Source of the DNA: Candidatus Latescibacterota bacterium
Lineage (GTDB): Bacteria > Latescibacterota > UBA2968 > UBA8231
Assembly: GCA_022819745.1 (NCBI GenBank)
Contig: JAJEGS010000021.1
Location: 208,647 to 272,646, forward strand
DNA: 64,000 bases
Reading direction: 5' to 3'
Shown here: piece after piece, positions 35,622 to 44,614 of the stretch
How the letters are laid out: each line of letters begins with the position of its first letter
Numbering within the stretch: position 1 is the first letter of the stretch
Notes under the pieces: model-generated
Database searches by the model: none
The model's input: only the letters and a program-made list of their open reading frames with translations
Told to the model about the DNA's origin: nothing
Position numbers and translations under genes: made by a program

Positions 35622-36588
35622 GTTAAAGGGGGTCAACAAGACCTTCTACCAGCGCCAGCGCTCGGCCCATGTGCGCGATGTGTTCAAGAATCTCTTTCGG
35701 CCACGAGTGCGCGAGGTTCGCGCCCTGCAGGATGTGGACCTTGTTGTGCGCCGAGGCGAGATCGTCGCCTACGCTGGCCCCAATGGTGCGGGCAAATCGA
35801 CGACGGTCAAGCTGCTGTCGAGCGTGCTGGCACCGACGTCGGGAAGCGTGCGAGCTTTGGGAATGGACCCGCTGCGGGACCGGGTGGCCTATGTCAGCCG
35901 CATTGGCGTGGTCTTTGGCCAGCGCACGGAACTGTGGTGGGACCAACCCGTGTCGGCGAGTTTTGAATGGAAGCGGGTCGTGTGGGATATTCCGCAGGCG
36001 CGCTACGAGCGGATGCTCGGCTTTGTGCGCGAGTTGCTGGGCCTTGACGAGTTCATGGACAGTCTGGCGCGGCAGTTGAGTCTAGGGCAGAAGATGCGGG
36101 CAGATCTGGGGCTGATGCTCATGCACGAGCCGGAGATTCTCTTCTTGGACGAGCCGACGATCGGCGTCGATGTGCTGGCTAGACGCCATATCCTCGACTT
36201 TATCAAGGATCTGAACCGCGAGAAGGGCGTAACGGTGATGATTACTAGCCACGACATGGATGAGTTGGAACAGCTAGCCGGTCGGATTGTGATGATAGAT
36301 CGGGGACGAATCGCCTTTGACGGTCCCTTTGACGAGTTGCGCAATCACTTCGGGGATCGGCGTCGGTTGCGCTTGCAGACGAGTGGGGAGGAGGCACCTG
36401 ACCTGAGTCGAGCCGAACTCCTGACAACGGAGGCCGGCTGGCACGAATACGTTTTTGACGCGGAACAGGTTAAATTGCCGGCCCTGCTCGCCGAAGCCTC
36501 GGCGCAGGCGTCGGTGCTCGACGCAGAGACGCACCGAGCGCCGATTGACGAGGTGATCGCGGATATTTACGCAGAGTGGGAGGCGTGA
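35572..36588 (+). CDS. ABC transporter ATP-binding protein
   Basis: The 338-residue ATPase has Walker A GPNGAGKST (about residue 69), a signature motif LSLGQKMRADL, Walker B EILFLDEPTIGVD and the H-loop ITSHDMDEL. The LSLGQ signature is the variant of this exporter group, in place of LSGGQ. The C-terminal ~85 residues are an extra alpha/beta domain. AAAGGAATG lies about 8 bases before the ATG. It energises the two upstream permeases as a drug- or polysaccharide-type exporter. Confidence 0.92.
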   Translation: MDTLDRSATCAGDIAVELKGVNKTFYQRQRSAHVRDVFKNLFRPRVREVRALQDVDLVVRRGEIVAYAGPNGAGKSTTVKLLSSVLAPTSGSVRALGMDPLRDRVAYVSRIGVVFGQRTELWWDQPVSASFEWKRVVWDIPQARYERMLGFVRELLGLDEFMDSLARQLSLGQKMRADLGLMLMHEPEILFLDEPTIGVDVLARRHILDFIKDLNREKGVTVMITSHDMDELEQLAGRIVMIDRGRIAFDGPFDELRNHFGDRRRLRLQTSGEEAPDLSRAELLTTEAGWHEYVFDAEQVKLPALLAEASAQASVLDAETHRAPIDEVIADIYAEWEA

Positions 36589-36591
36589 ACC

Positions 36592-37287
36592 TTACTCAAT
36601 GCCCAGCAGTTCGACTTCAAAAATCAGAGTGGCGTTGGCCGGAATCCCTGGGCGGCCCCCTGGGCCGTAGGCTAGCTCGGGCGGGATGGTCAGCTTGGCC
36701 TTGCCGCCCACTTTCATCATTTGCAGTCCCTCAGTCCAGCCTTTGACCACTTGGTCGAGAGCGAAGGTGACGGGCTCGCCGCGCTCCACCGAACTGTCGA
36801 AGACCGTGCCGTCAATCAGCGAGCCGTGGTAGTGGACTTTGACTCGGTCGGTGGCTTTGGGCGAGGCCCCAGTGCCGGCCGTCAGCTCTTTGAAGACGAG
36901 GCCGGAAGCCGTCTGCACGGCACCTTCTTCTTGGGCGGCCTGTTCCCTGAAGGCCGCGCCCTCTGCCTCGGCTTGGGCCTGAACTTTTTGCATGCGCTCC
37001 TGCAACATGGGGTTGATCTTGGGGCCGAATTCCTCTAGGGGAACGATGGGCTCGCTGCCCTTGACGGCGTCGGCAAAGCCCTGCATGACCACTGCTATTT
37101 CCGCGTCGCTGAATTGACCCCGGAACGGCTCTAGAGAGTTTTGCGCTATGGCTAGGCCCAAGGCGTAGAGGACCTTTTCTTCTTCGGTTTCCACTTTGGC
37201 CGGGGTGTCGGTTTTGGCTTCTTGGCCGTTGCAGGCGAGTAGGACGAGCGAGGTACAACCTACCCCTAGCAGACGTGCTATCTTCAT
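36592..37287 (-). CDS. FKBP-type peptidyl-prolyl cis-trans isomerase lipoprotein
   Basis: The 231-residue protein has a lipoprotein signal (LVLLACNGQ; lipidation at the Cys near residue 19). A helical N-terminal dimerisation region spans about 30-120, as in FkpA/Mip proteins, and a complete FKBP domain spans about 125-231 ([45 protein letters not shown]). It assists folding of exported proteins in the periplasm. ATG 37287 has GGAG 7 bases upstream; the longer frame adds 73 unrelated residues. It is convergent with the ABC ATPase (3-base gap) and borders the defence island. Confidence 0.92.
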   Translation of the reverse strand: MKIARLLGVGCTSLVLLACNGQEAKTDTPAKVETEEEKVLYALGLAIAQNSLEPFRGQFSDAEIAVVMQGFADAVKGSEPIVPLEEFGPKINPMLQERMQKVQAQAEAEGAAFREQAAQEEGAVQTASGLVFKELTAGTGASPKATDRVKVHYHGSLIDGTVFDSSVERGEPVTFALDQVVKGWTEGLQMMKVGGKAKLTIPPELAYGPGGRPGIPANATLIFEVELLGIE

Positions 37288-37733
37288 GAGATTTCTCCGC
37301 GTGAAAGATGGGTGTTGCGGCCACGCACCCTGCTTGGGAAGATAAGAAGGCGATATATTCCCGCTCGGCTTCACAGCGGAGGAGTCTGGCCGGATACCCA
37401 AGGAAAGTAGGCCGCTCCCGGTCCTAGGGCAAGGAGTGGGACGGCTCCTAGTGAGCCCGCCGATAGGGGTGACACCATTGCCGTGCTCAGGTCTTATAAG
37501 GCACAACTGAAGGCTGGCTGGACGACCTAAGTGGCCAGATCGTTATATGTCGGAGCTTCTCTACATATACGCAATATACGCACGCAGCAGGCGATCCAGC
37601 CCTGCAAGCGGGTGAAGAGTTATGTTATTAAGGTAAGTATAACGCCAGCGGATTTTCGCATAACGCCGGATTCAATGTCAAGGGATTCAGCTTCTCGATC
37701 TGCGTAAAAAATTAAACACGAGGAACATTGCCG
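37288..37733. other. 446-base gene-free region with composite repeat module, first copy
   Basis: No coding frame here looks real. The right half holds three blocks that recur in the same order at 39773-40203: block 1 (37471-37492, begins GACACCATTGCCGTGC), block 2 (37517-37543, GCTGGACGACCTAAGTGGCC...) and block 3 (37635-37663, AAGTATAACGCCAGCGGATT). The left half, up to about 37470, matches nothing I recognise. A promoter for the PLD-ATPase gene should be in the right half. Confidence 0.7.
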
Positions 37734-39761
37734 ATGACGCTACAACCTAATTTTGCCTTTGATGATCCTGACTCTCGTACGCAAAGCAACGGGCTGGAAG
37801 TCGTTTATGCACGTGCCGAAAGAGTCGAGCGTTTTGATATGGACCTCTTCGGCGGTTTTTCGTCCATGCGTACACTCACGTACACCCCAAGCATTCCGAT
37901 GATCTTAGGGCTACTAAGGGACTTCGATTACGATGATTTCGAGTGCGTCTTTGGACACAATGGGATATTGACACGGGACGCCGCGAATCTCTTGGCATTC
38001 CAGACCGTCGTGGACGAAAAGTTAAACAAAGGCTTTGTTGGGGTCGCAGGGCTATCTGACGAGCGCCGGAGAATTATCTACGATCGTGCCGCCAAAGGAA
38101 CAGCGCGTTTCTTCGTAGTGAAGGACGCCATCGCCCACGCCAAAATCTATCTGCTAGAAAGAGAGGGACTCAGGCGTGTCATCGTCGGATCGGCTAATCT
38201 GTCCGAGACCGCGTTTTCTGGCAGACAAGCCGAGACCCTGATCGCCTTCGACAACGACGATGCGGCTTGGACGCACTATTTCACCCAATATGAGGCTGTA
38301 CGTGCCATCGCCGCTAGTCGAGTGCCCCTCAGAGAGAACCCCATCTTGGCCGAGCTGATGCCAATCCAAGAGACTCCTATACTGAAGGAAGCCGATTCTA
38401 GCCCAAGCGGAATGACGATATACGTTCCACCCGAACAGGAGTCCGAAGCCGAGTACAGTATCTCAAAGGTTCTGTCGCAGGTAGAACGCATTACACCGAT
38501 CCGCCGACAGGCCCTAGCGGATATTCGTCCCGACGGCAAAGGCCACATTCGATTCGCGTCGAGAATCGTCAAGCAGATGACCCGAATAGTGACATCGAGG
38601 CAGGAAGACGATGGCCCTAGGACGTTTCTGTCTTACGATGGAAAAAGGTTCATCCTGTCGGGGAACGAATTGAGCCTAGAGGCTGACCCTGCCGAGGTGC
38701 GAAGTGATGTAGCGGCATGGCTGGAGTTCTTTGGAAACTACGAAAACGGATTTGCAGGGGACGTTTCTAGGTTGCAGCGGGATTACTACACGTTCATGTG
38801 CTGGTTCTACTTTTCGCCGCTAATGTGCGATCTAAGGAATAACGCCCTCAGAAAGGGAAACTTTAGCTTCGACCAGCCCATGTTCGCTGTGCTATACGGT
38901 CAGAGCAACTGCGGCAAGAGCATCCTGATCGAAACGTTGATGAGGTCCATGTTCTCCTATCCCCGGATAGTCGAGACGCGGTACTTCACGCGCAGCAATC
39001 TGCGCGGTTTGCAGGAATCATACAAGCGGTTCCCCGTCGTGTTCGACGACGTGACCCGAGATCGCTTCAGCCGTCATGCACCGGAAATCATCAAGGACGA
39101 AACGATACAGTATCCTGAGTATCCATGCTTCGCGCTGTCTATGAATGCAGAGGCCCGCAACTTCCCGCCTGAGATTATAAAGCGATGTCTGATGATTTAC
39201 ACCCGAACATCGCTGCCCGGCGACGACACTCCAACTCGCCGCAATCTTCAAAGATCAGTGTCCGGTATCAGTGAAAAGTTGACCACGGCTCTCTACCGGG
39301 AGTATCTGAACCGAGTTCTGCAAGAAATGAACTCCATCATCGGCGCAGAACACCACGATGTGGACATCCTTGAGCTATCCTCGTCGGTGCTTTGTCGCCT
39401 CTTTGAGGAAAATCTGCCGCCGGGTTCAAAACTGCCAACTTGGTGTAAAACAATGACGCTGGACGAATACCAAAGTCGCGCATTTGAACGACCTCGTTTG
39501 GTATTGAAAAACCTCCTCCATCGCGACAAGTACACCAAAGACAGCCGCCCACCCACAGGGAGCTGGGCCATCTCGGGCGATTTGATAATTGTTGGAGTGC
39601 AACCCATGGCGTCGAGTCAGATCAAAAGTGACATACCCGACTGGATACTAGAAGACACCGCGAGCGTGAACGACCAGATCGCCATGAAGCGCAACGAGCT
39701 TGAAAAATTCCTTGACCAGTCGGTTAGACCGCCTCGCCGTTTCTTCGACTTTCTGAGATAG
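37734..39761 (+). CDS. Phospholipase-D-type nuclease domain fused to SF3-helicase-like ATPase (putative defence protein)
   Basis: The 675-residue protein has no signal peptide. Residues about 20-195 resemble a PLD-superfamily nuclease: H135-x-K137 in IAHAKIYLLE, then GSANLS (G152, S153, N155); the usual aspartate of the HKD motif is not obvious, so one HKD half per chain and dimerisation would be expected. A linker (about 200-325) follows. Residues about 325-540 form a P-loop ATPase of SF3-helicase type: Walker A GQSNCGKS (389-396), Walker B PVVFDDVTRD (435-439), sensor ALSMNAEARNFP (468-471) and an arginine in IIKRCLM (R484). The last ~130 residues are helical. ATG 37734 has GAGGA about 9 bases upstream. 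The gene lies directly before a viperin gene on the same strand and between two copies of a repeat module. Function unknown; nucleic-acid sensing plus cleavage is inference. Confidence 0.75.
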   Translation: MTLQPNFAFDDPDSRTQSNGLEVVYARAERVERFDMDLFGGFSSMRTLTYTPSIPMILGLLRDFDYDDFECVFGHNGILTRDAANLLAFQTVVDEKLNKGFVGVAGLSDERRRIIYDRAAKGTARFFVVKDAIAHAKIYLLEREGLRRVIVGSANLSETAFSGRQAETLIAFDNDDAAWTHYFTQYEAVRAIAASRVPLRENPILAELMPIQETPILKEADSSPSGMTIYVPPEQESEAEYSISKVLSQVERITPIRRQALADIRPDGKGHIRFASRIVKQMTRIVTSRQEDDGPRTFLSYDGKRFILSGNELSLEADPAEVRSDVAAWLEFFGNYENGFAGDVSRLQRDYYTFMCWFYFSPLMCDLRNNALRKGNFSFDQPMFAVLYGQSNCGKSILIETLMRSMFSYPRIVETRYFTRSNLRGLQESYKRFPVVFDDVTRDRFSRHAPEIIKDETIQYPEYPCFALSMNAEARNFPPEIIKRCLMIYTRTSLPGDDTPTRRNLQRSVSGISEKLTTALYREYLNRVLQEMNSIIGAEHHDVDILELSSSVLCRLFEENLPPGSKLPTWCKTMTLDEYQSRAFERPRLVLKNLLHRDKYTKDSRPPTGSWAISGDLIIVGVQPMASSQIKSDIPDWILEDTASVNDQIAMKRNELEKFLDQSVRPPRRFFDFLR

Positions 39762-40220
39762 ACAATAGCAGGGACACCATTGCCGTGCTTAGGTGTTGTT
39801 ATAACTGACGTTACGCACGGGCTTTGAAACGGTCTGAACATGCCGAGTGCCAGCTCTGCCCTATATGTCACGCCTAAAGGCGCGGTGAAGCCCGCTTTCG
39901 TGGGAATGACACCGGACAGGGCCACAAGTGGCAGACGAGAGAAAGCTGCGGAACATCAGTTATAAATCACAGCCGATTGCTAGCTGGCCGATCTGAGTGG
40001 CCGGATCGTCCTTCGCCGGAGTTTTGTAAACCGCCAACAGTCTTTGCCGTGGGAGATTTGGGGCTAGTTGTTGGCGATGACTCGGTGGAAGATGCGGTCG
40101 ATGGTCATGGAGCGGCGGCTTTTTCGACGTGGTGAAAATATAGCGGTAACGTTTTTGCTGTGTTTGGGGGTTCAAGTATAACGACAGCGGATTTTCCAAA
40201 TAATGACAAGGAGGCACGTC
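39762..40220. other. 459-base gene-free region with composite repeat module, second copy
   Basis: It contains block 1 (39773-39794, 21 of 22 bases as in copy one), block 2 (39983-40009, 23 of 27) and block 3 (40174-40203; 22 of the first 23). Blocks are further apart than in copy one. A REP-like GTCATTCCCACGAAAGCGGG is present at 39891-39910. A short minus-strand open frame (39960-40217) looks spurious. The viperin ribosome site lies at the right end. Confidence 0.7.
39891..39910 (-). repeat. REP-like GTCATTCCCACGAAAGCGGG element
   Basis: Reading the minus strand gives GTCATTCCCACGAAAGCGGG, the core of a repeat widespread in bacterial intergenic DNA. Only one clear copy is seen in this window. 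Confidence 0.45.
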
Positions 40221-41093
40221 GTGAGCGCTTCACAGGACATTCCAGCGGTCAACTTTCATCTATGGGAGCCGTGCAATATGCGCTGCCGGTTTTGCTTTGC
40301 CCCGTTCCAAGATGTCAAGCAAAGCATTTTGCCCAAAGGGCACTTGCCGAAGGACGATGCTATCTCGGTTGTGGATCGGCTTGCCGAATCAGGCTTTGAA
40401 AAGATCAATTTTGCCGGTGGTGAACCTACCCTCTGTCCGTGGTTGTCGAACCTGATTATACGAGCAAAAGAACATGGGATGACGACCTCTATTGTCACCA
40501 ATGGATCAAGGATTACCGATAGCTGGCTAGACAGCGTAAGTGGAATCCTGAACTGGATCGCACTGAGTATTGATACCTTAGATCAAGAAAAATTGAAATA
40601 TCTCGGTCGTGCAATCCGGTCTAGGGTTCCCTTAACGAAGAGAAGGTATCTGGAAATTGTTGATAAGATAAAGCGATGTGGAATGCGTTTGAAAATCAAT
40701 ACGGTAGTAACCTCTATGACATGGCAAGATGATTTTACCCATTTTATAAGACTGGCAAAACCGGAACGATGGAAGCTGTTGCAGGTCCTCCCCGTCAAGG
40801 GACAAAACGATGCGCATATTGATGAGTTAGCGATTACGACAGAACAGTTTGAGCAGTATGTAAAAAGCAATCGGGTGGTTGAAAATGAGGGGATAGATGT
40901 AGTACCGGAAAGTAATAAGATGATGACAGGGAGTTATGTTATGGTTGATCCAGCAGGACGCTTTTTCGACAACACTCAAGGTGCTCATACCTACAGTAGT
41001 CCTATTCTGGATGTCGGTGTGGAAAAAGCCTTGAAGGGTGTATTGGTCGACTCTGGGCGATTTCTCCAGAGAAAAGGACAGTATGACTGGTAA
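40221..41093 (+). CDS. pvip: Prokaryotic viperin (radical SAM ddh-nucleotide synthase, antiviral)
   Basis: The 290-residue radical SAM enzyme has the [4Fe-4S] motif C18-x3-C22-x2-C25 in NFHLWEPCNMRCRFCF, the SAM-binding AGGEPT (66-70) and VTNGS. Viperin-specific blocks are KINTVVTSM, ERWKLLQVLPVKGQND, VVPESNKMMTGSYVMVD, SPILDVGVEKAL and FLQRKGQYDW, which line up with animal viperin (PESN..M..SY, ILDVGVE). Viperins convert CTP, GTP or UTP into 3'-deoxy-3',4'-didehydro nucleotides that stop viral RNA synthesis. I chose GTG 40221: AGGAGG sits 6 bases upstream. The ATG at 40203 would put that site inside the gene. Its composition is more AT-rich than the neighbouring host-like genes, as expected for a mobile defence gene. 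No nucleotide kinase is adjacent; the PLD-ATPase gene is upstream. Confidence 0.94.
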   Translation: MSASQDIPAVNFHLWEPCNMRCRFCFAPFQDVKQSILPKGHLPKDDAISVVDRLAESGFEKINFAGGEPTLCPWLSNLIIRAKEHGMTTSIVTNGSRITDSWLDSVSGILNWIALSIDTLDQEKLKYLGRAIRSRVPLTKRRYLEIVDKIKRCGMRLKINTVVTSMTWQDDFTHFIRLAKPERWKLLQVLPVKGQNDAHIDELAITTEQFEQYVKSNRVVENEGIDVVPESNKMMTGSYVMVDPAGRFFDNTQGAHTYSSPILDVGVEKALKGVLVDSGRFLQRKGQYDW

Positions 41094-41173
41094 TTTGATG
41101 TTTGGACTTCGGACCTTCAGTATCAGCCTCATCACAGGCTATCAAAATCCATTTTAACACAGGAGTATTGACC

Positions 41174-41815
41174 ATGAGAAAACTCGCAATGTGGGGGATG
41201 GTAGGAGCGGTGGCTATGCTGCTCCAGCCATCGTCAGTTCTATCGCAGGGAACGGGCGATGTGCTGAACGAGGCACCGCTAATGCCCATACCGCAGGACA
41301 TGACCTACGAGGAGTACCAGGACATGAACCGCCGCATCTCCACTGGATTGATGCGGAGCGCGATTCCGGTGCCGGGGATGATGCACTTTTACGCGGGGGA
41401 ACCCACGACGGGGAAGTGGCTTTTGGCCACGGGTCTTGCGGGCGTCGCCTCGATTATCGCTGGGGCGGCACTCTGGGAAGATGGCGAGTTCGCGGATACG
41501 GATTTTGATGTGTTGACGATCAACGCCGGGGACAACGGGAAAGAAAGACGCTACGAGAAGATTCCCGTTTCGCTAGAAGGCGAGACGCCCAAGTACCGCC
41601 TGCGCGAGCTCCAGCGCGATGGCGGAGCGGGCGGGCCGCTGGTTGCGTTGGGAGTGATTGCCATCGCCGGCAGTATGATCTACGACTTCTTGCACGGCAT
41701 CCAAGTGATTGAGACCAAGCGCGACCGAGTGCGGTTTAAGTACGGCAAGCGGCTCAAGCTGCAAGCCGGCGCGCGGGCGGGGACGCCCAGTGTGGCGCTG
41801 AGCTACGCCTTCTGA
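41174..41815 (+). CDS. Exported hypothetical protein
   Basis: The 213-residue protein has a signal peptide (residues 1-25, ending VLSQG). Two further hydrophobic stretches follow: WLLATGLAGVASIIAGAAL and GPLVALGVIAIAGSMIYDFL. The end VRFKYGKRLKLQAG...VALSYAF resembles the last strands of an outer-membrane protein with a terminal phenylalanine. This layout is seen in DUF5683-like small proteins, but I do not claim the family. AGGAG lies 9 bases before ATG 41174. It starts 81 bases after viperin on the same strand, but looks like ordinary host sequence. Confidence 0.7.
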   Translation: MRKLAMWGMVGAVAMLLQPSSVLSQGTGDVLNEAPLMPIPQDMTYEEYQDMNRRISTGLMRSAIPVPGMMHFYAGEPTTGKWLLATGLAGVASIIAGAALWEDGEFADTDFDVLTINAGDNGKERRYEKIPVSLEGETPKYRLRELQRDGGAGGPLVALGVIAIAGSMIYDFLHGIQVIETKRDRVRFKYGKRLKLQAGARAGTPSVALSYAF

Positions 41816-41879
41816 TTCGGCGGCCATATAGGTGCCCAGCTACCTGTTAGACGCCGACGAGTAGGGCCTGTGCGCATCA

Positions 41880-41907
41880 GTAGGGGCAGTTCGCGAACCG
41901 CCCCTAC
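41880..41907. repeat. GTAGGGGC...GCCCCTAC palindromic repeat, copy 2
   Basis: A 28-base near-perfect palindrome (one mismatch pair) centred on TTCGCGAA, between convergent genes. It is related to the element at 4450-4482 and could act as a bidirectional RNA hairpin. Confidence 0.75.
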
Positions 41908-41925
41908 ATGTATCAGCGATTGGCG

Positions 41926-42732
41926 TTAGAGCCGGGAGACCAAATCTCGCAGTTGTTCGGCTGCCAAACGCATGACCTCTTTGTCGTCGCAGTCGTTGAT
42001 ATCCTTGCCTTCAAAGACGACGGAGAGCGGCCCGTTGTATCCGGCCTCGGCGAGGATGGGGACAATGCGCTCGTAGTCGATCCACTCCTCCTTGCCACTG
42101 TCGATCTTGTAGAATTTGGCGCGGACATGGGTGGCCAGATGGGCGGTCTGCTTCATGTAGGCGTAGATGTCGTGGTCTGGGTCGGGAATCCCTCGGTTGC
42201 GGGCTGGCGAACCGCACCACTGGCCGGTGTCGAGCAGGAAGCTGAAGTTGGGCCGGTCGGTTTCCTCGATGATGCGTATGACGTCGTCGCCGGTGGAGGG
42301 ATGGTTTTGCAGGCCCATGGCGATGCCTACTTCGAGGCCGTAGTCGGCGACCTCTTGGAAACAGCGGATTTCGCGGGCGCGCTCTTCTGGGTCGGTGAGG
42401 GGCTGGCCGCAGAATAGGCGGATCATGGGCGCACCCAAAATCAGTGCGATGTCCATGTCGCCCTTGGCGGTGGCGACCTTGGCGCGCAGGTCCTCGTCGC
42501 TGCCGACGAAGTGTCCACCGGAAGCTAAATAGCCGATGGCAAGGCCCTTTTCGATGCAGGCGAGTTTGGTCTTGATGAGGTAGGAGGCGTCTTCGGAGCT
42601 AAAGCCTCGGTCGCGGCGGAAATCGATTAGGTCGAGACGGAGGTCGTAGGCGTGGTCGATGTAGCTTTCGATGCTTTGCAGGGTGGGCGGATCGTCTTTG
42701 CCGAACATGGAGGCGTAGAGGCCGATTTTCAC
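41926..42732 (-). CDS. Sugar phosphate isomerase/epimerase family (xylose isomerase-like TIM barrel)
   Basis: The 268-residue protein has the AP-endonuclease-2/xylose-isomerase-like fold, with the N-terminal MKIGLYASMFG, the metal-ligand block GLQNHPSTGDDVIRII, FLLDTGQWCG and the final acidic SVVFEGKD. Family members isomerise or epimerise sugars and inositol derivatives. The next gene upstream on the same strand is a PhyH oxygenase (170 bases away). TCC/GGAG before the ATG gives a good SD on the minus strand. Confidence 0.82.
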   Translation of the reverse strand: MKIGLYASMFGKDDPPTLQSIESYIDHAYDLRLDLIDFRRDRGFSSEDASYLIKTKLACIEKGLAIGYLASGGHFVGSDEDLRAKVATAKGDMDIALILGAPMIRLFCGQPLTDPEERAREIRCFQEVADYGLEVGIAMGLQNHPSTGDDVIRIIEETDRPNFSFLLDTGQWCGSPARNRGIPDPDHDIYAYMKQTAHLATHVRAKFYKIDSGKEEWIDYERIVPILAEAGYNGPLSVVFEGKDINDCDDKEVMRLAAEQLRDLVSRL

Positions 42733-42901
42733 GATGGAGACTCCTTTGGGGATGGTGAGATGGGTTAGTTGCGGGGGAGTGTACGGAATGGGGGAGGGCG
42801 CATCAAGGCAGATCCTCTAACCGAACCATCGCCCACTGCCAGCAATAGACTGATCGGCATGTAGCGTTTAGAACAAAAGACGGGTTTGCTGGCGGTCCAC
42901 G

Positions 42902-43720
42902 TTAGTACTCATTGCGGGCGTTCCAGCCGGGGTACTGTTCTTCGAGAGCGGCGAGGGTTTGCGGTGTGTAATAAGCGTGGCCAGCGGGCGGAAAGCGGAA
43001 GACTTCTCTTTCGGCTGCGGTGAGGGTGCCGATGAATTCGCGGAAGATCGGGTTTTGGCCCTTGTCGGTGTAGTGGCGGAAACCCTCCCAGTAGTGGTCG
43101 GCGCGACCGAGGCCAAAGCCCCAGGTGTAGCGCTGGCCGTCGGCGCGCAGATAGTCGCTGGCGGAGTGCATGGTGTAGTTGGTGAAGACGCAGAGGGTGC
43201 CGGCTTCGCAGACGAGCGGCACGGCTTTGCTCATGTCGCGGCCATGTTCTTTGGGGATCAATCGCAGCGGTGCCTGGTCTTCGCCGACTGCTTCGAGGTG
43301 GTGCCAGAAAACGAGCTGGCCGAAGGCGCGGGCTGAGTCGGAGGGCGGCAGCAGCGAGTTGTTGCCATTGTCGAGATGCAGCGCGGAGGCGTCCGAGCCG
43401 GTACCGCCGCCTGTGAAACCTGGATAGCGGGCGATCATGCAGCCGGCGCGGAAGTGGATATGCTTAGTGCCAAACCACTTCTTGGCGAAGGCCCAGGCTT
43501 GGTGGTGGACGATGCCGCGCAGCAGCGCCATTTCGGAGGGCGGGAATTCGGTGAGGGTGGCGCGGCCGGGGGGCGGGTCGTCCTTTACTTCATCCCACGA
43601 TGGCAGGACGCGGCGCTGGGCTTGCTGCATTGCTTTTAGGTCCTCGCCGTGGCGGAAGCCGGGCAGGATGATAAAACCTCGTTGGTCTAATTCGTCGAGA
43701 TGGGCGTCGGTGAGTTCCAT
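42902..43720 (-). CDS. Phytanoyl-CoA dioxygenase family protein
   Basis: The 272-residue protein has H115-x-D117 (ALHLDNGNN) and the distal YTMHSASDYLRADG block with a histidine and arginine. RLIPKEHGRDM is the usual core loop. The tail of about 60 residues after the fold (YWEGFRHYTDKGQNPIFREF) is typical of a PhyH subgroup in these genomes. It is followed 12 bases later, upstream in gene order, by the amidohydrolase at 43733, so AKR, amidohydrolase and PhyH form one operon. Confidence 0.85.
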   Translation of the reverse strand: MELTDAHLDELDQRGFIILPGFRHGEDLKAMQQAQRRVLPSWDEVKDDPPPGRATLTEFPPSEMALLRGIVHHQAWAFAKKWFGTKHIHFRAGCMIARYPGFTGGGTGSDASALHLDNGNNSLLPPSDSARAFGQLVFWHHLEAVGEDQAPLRLIPKEHGRDMSKAVPLVCEAGTLCVFTNYTMHSASDYLRADGQRYTWGFGLGRADHYWEGFRHYTDKGQNPIFREFIGTLTAAEREVFRFPPAGHAYYTPQTLAALEEQYPGWNARNEY

Positions 43721-43732
43721 GGCGGTCCTTTC

Positions 43733-44614
43733 CTAGCGGTTAAAGAAGAAGTCCTCGGCCGTTTTACCTAGGATTTGCTCCTTGTCGCTTTGGCTGAGGA
43801 AATCGGCGTGGTCGCGGATTAGGGCGATTGCTGCGGCGAAGTCATTGGTGGGATCTTGCATGCGGACGGGCCCGCCGCTGTCGCTTTCCCACATGACGCG
43901 CTCGGGGCCAAAGGCATCGACGATGCGCTCGATGAGGGGCAGGAGGTCGAGATAAGGGGCCTCGCCGTTGCCGAGGGCTTGGAACGGGCCGAGCTTGACC
44001 ATGACGCGCGGGTAGCGGGCCATGTTGCAGAGGGTGCGGATATCGCCTTCGGGCCAGACGCCGTCGCGGATGCGTACTCCGCAGATGTGGTCGAGGATGA
44101 CCGGGGTCTCTGGGAAGCGGCGGCAGAGGCGGACCAGGCCGGGCATGTCTGCGAGTCCCATGAGGAAGCTGAGGGCTAGGTTGTGCTCGGCTCCGGTGCG
44201 GAACATGGATTCGTAGCCGGGGTAGTCGAGCCAGCGGTCCGAACGGCCAAACGTGGTTGGACGACCGGTACTGCCGCCGCGCACGCGGAAAGCGCGAATG
44301 CCTCCCTCGGCCAAGGCAAGCATGGTCTTGCCCGGATCGGCCAGCGATACGTCGGAGACCCCGGGGACGATGCCGGTGCCTGTGTAGGTTTCGGGATCCG
44401 AGGCGATTAGGTCGAGGATGTAGCGGTGGTCGAGGCCGTACCAGGTCATCTGCACTAGGTTGAGGCGGACTTTGCCGATCTGGCGGCTATAGGCGAAGTG
44501 GTCGTCGGGCGTAAAGGAGGGCAGCCATAGGTCAGCGGGCGTAAAGCCGGGAGCCAGCGGATACCGATCGAAGTCGGAGGACCAGACGTGGATATGGGCA
44601 TCGACGATGTTCAC
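43733..44614 (-). CDS. Amidohydrolase-2 family protein, lactonase-like
   Basis: The 293-residue metal-dependent hydrolase has VDAHIHVW at its start, FLMGLADMPG and ILDHICG in the middle and MWESDSGGP near the end, matching the L-fuconolactonase/COG3618-type group. The start is GTG 44614, overlapping the stop of the AKR gene as GTGA; the frame is open further upstream, but that sequence is a shadow of the AKR gene. Likely role: opening of a lactone or hydrolysis of a small cyclic metabolite. Confidence 0.83.
   Translation of the reverse strand: MNIVDAHIHVWSSDFDRYPLAPGFTPADLWLPSFTPDDHFAYSRQIGKVRLNLVQMTWYGLDHRYILDLIASDPETYTGTGIVPGVSDVSLADPGKTMLALAEGGIRAFRVRGGSTGRPTTFGRSDRWLDYPGYESMFRTGAEHNLALSFLMGLADMPGLVRLCRRFPETPVILDHICGVRIRDGVWPEGDIRTLCNMARYPRVMVKLGPFQALGNGEAPYLDLLPLIERIVDAFGPERVMWESDSGGPVRMQDPTNDFAAAIALIRDHADFLSQSDKEQILGKTAEDFFFNR

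Noticed and set aside
39960..40217. Minus-strand open frame of 85 residues with LLAVYKTPAKDDPATQ, faintly like a PIN toxin C-terminus
   Set aside because: Low-complexity, no start context, overlaps the repeat module; similarity is too short to call a toxin relic.
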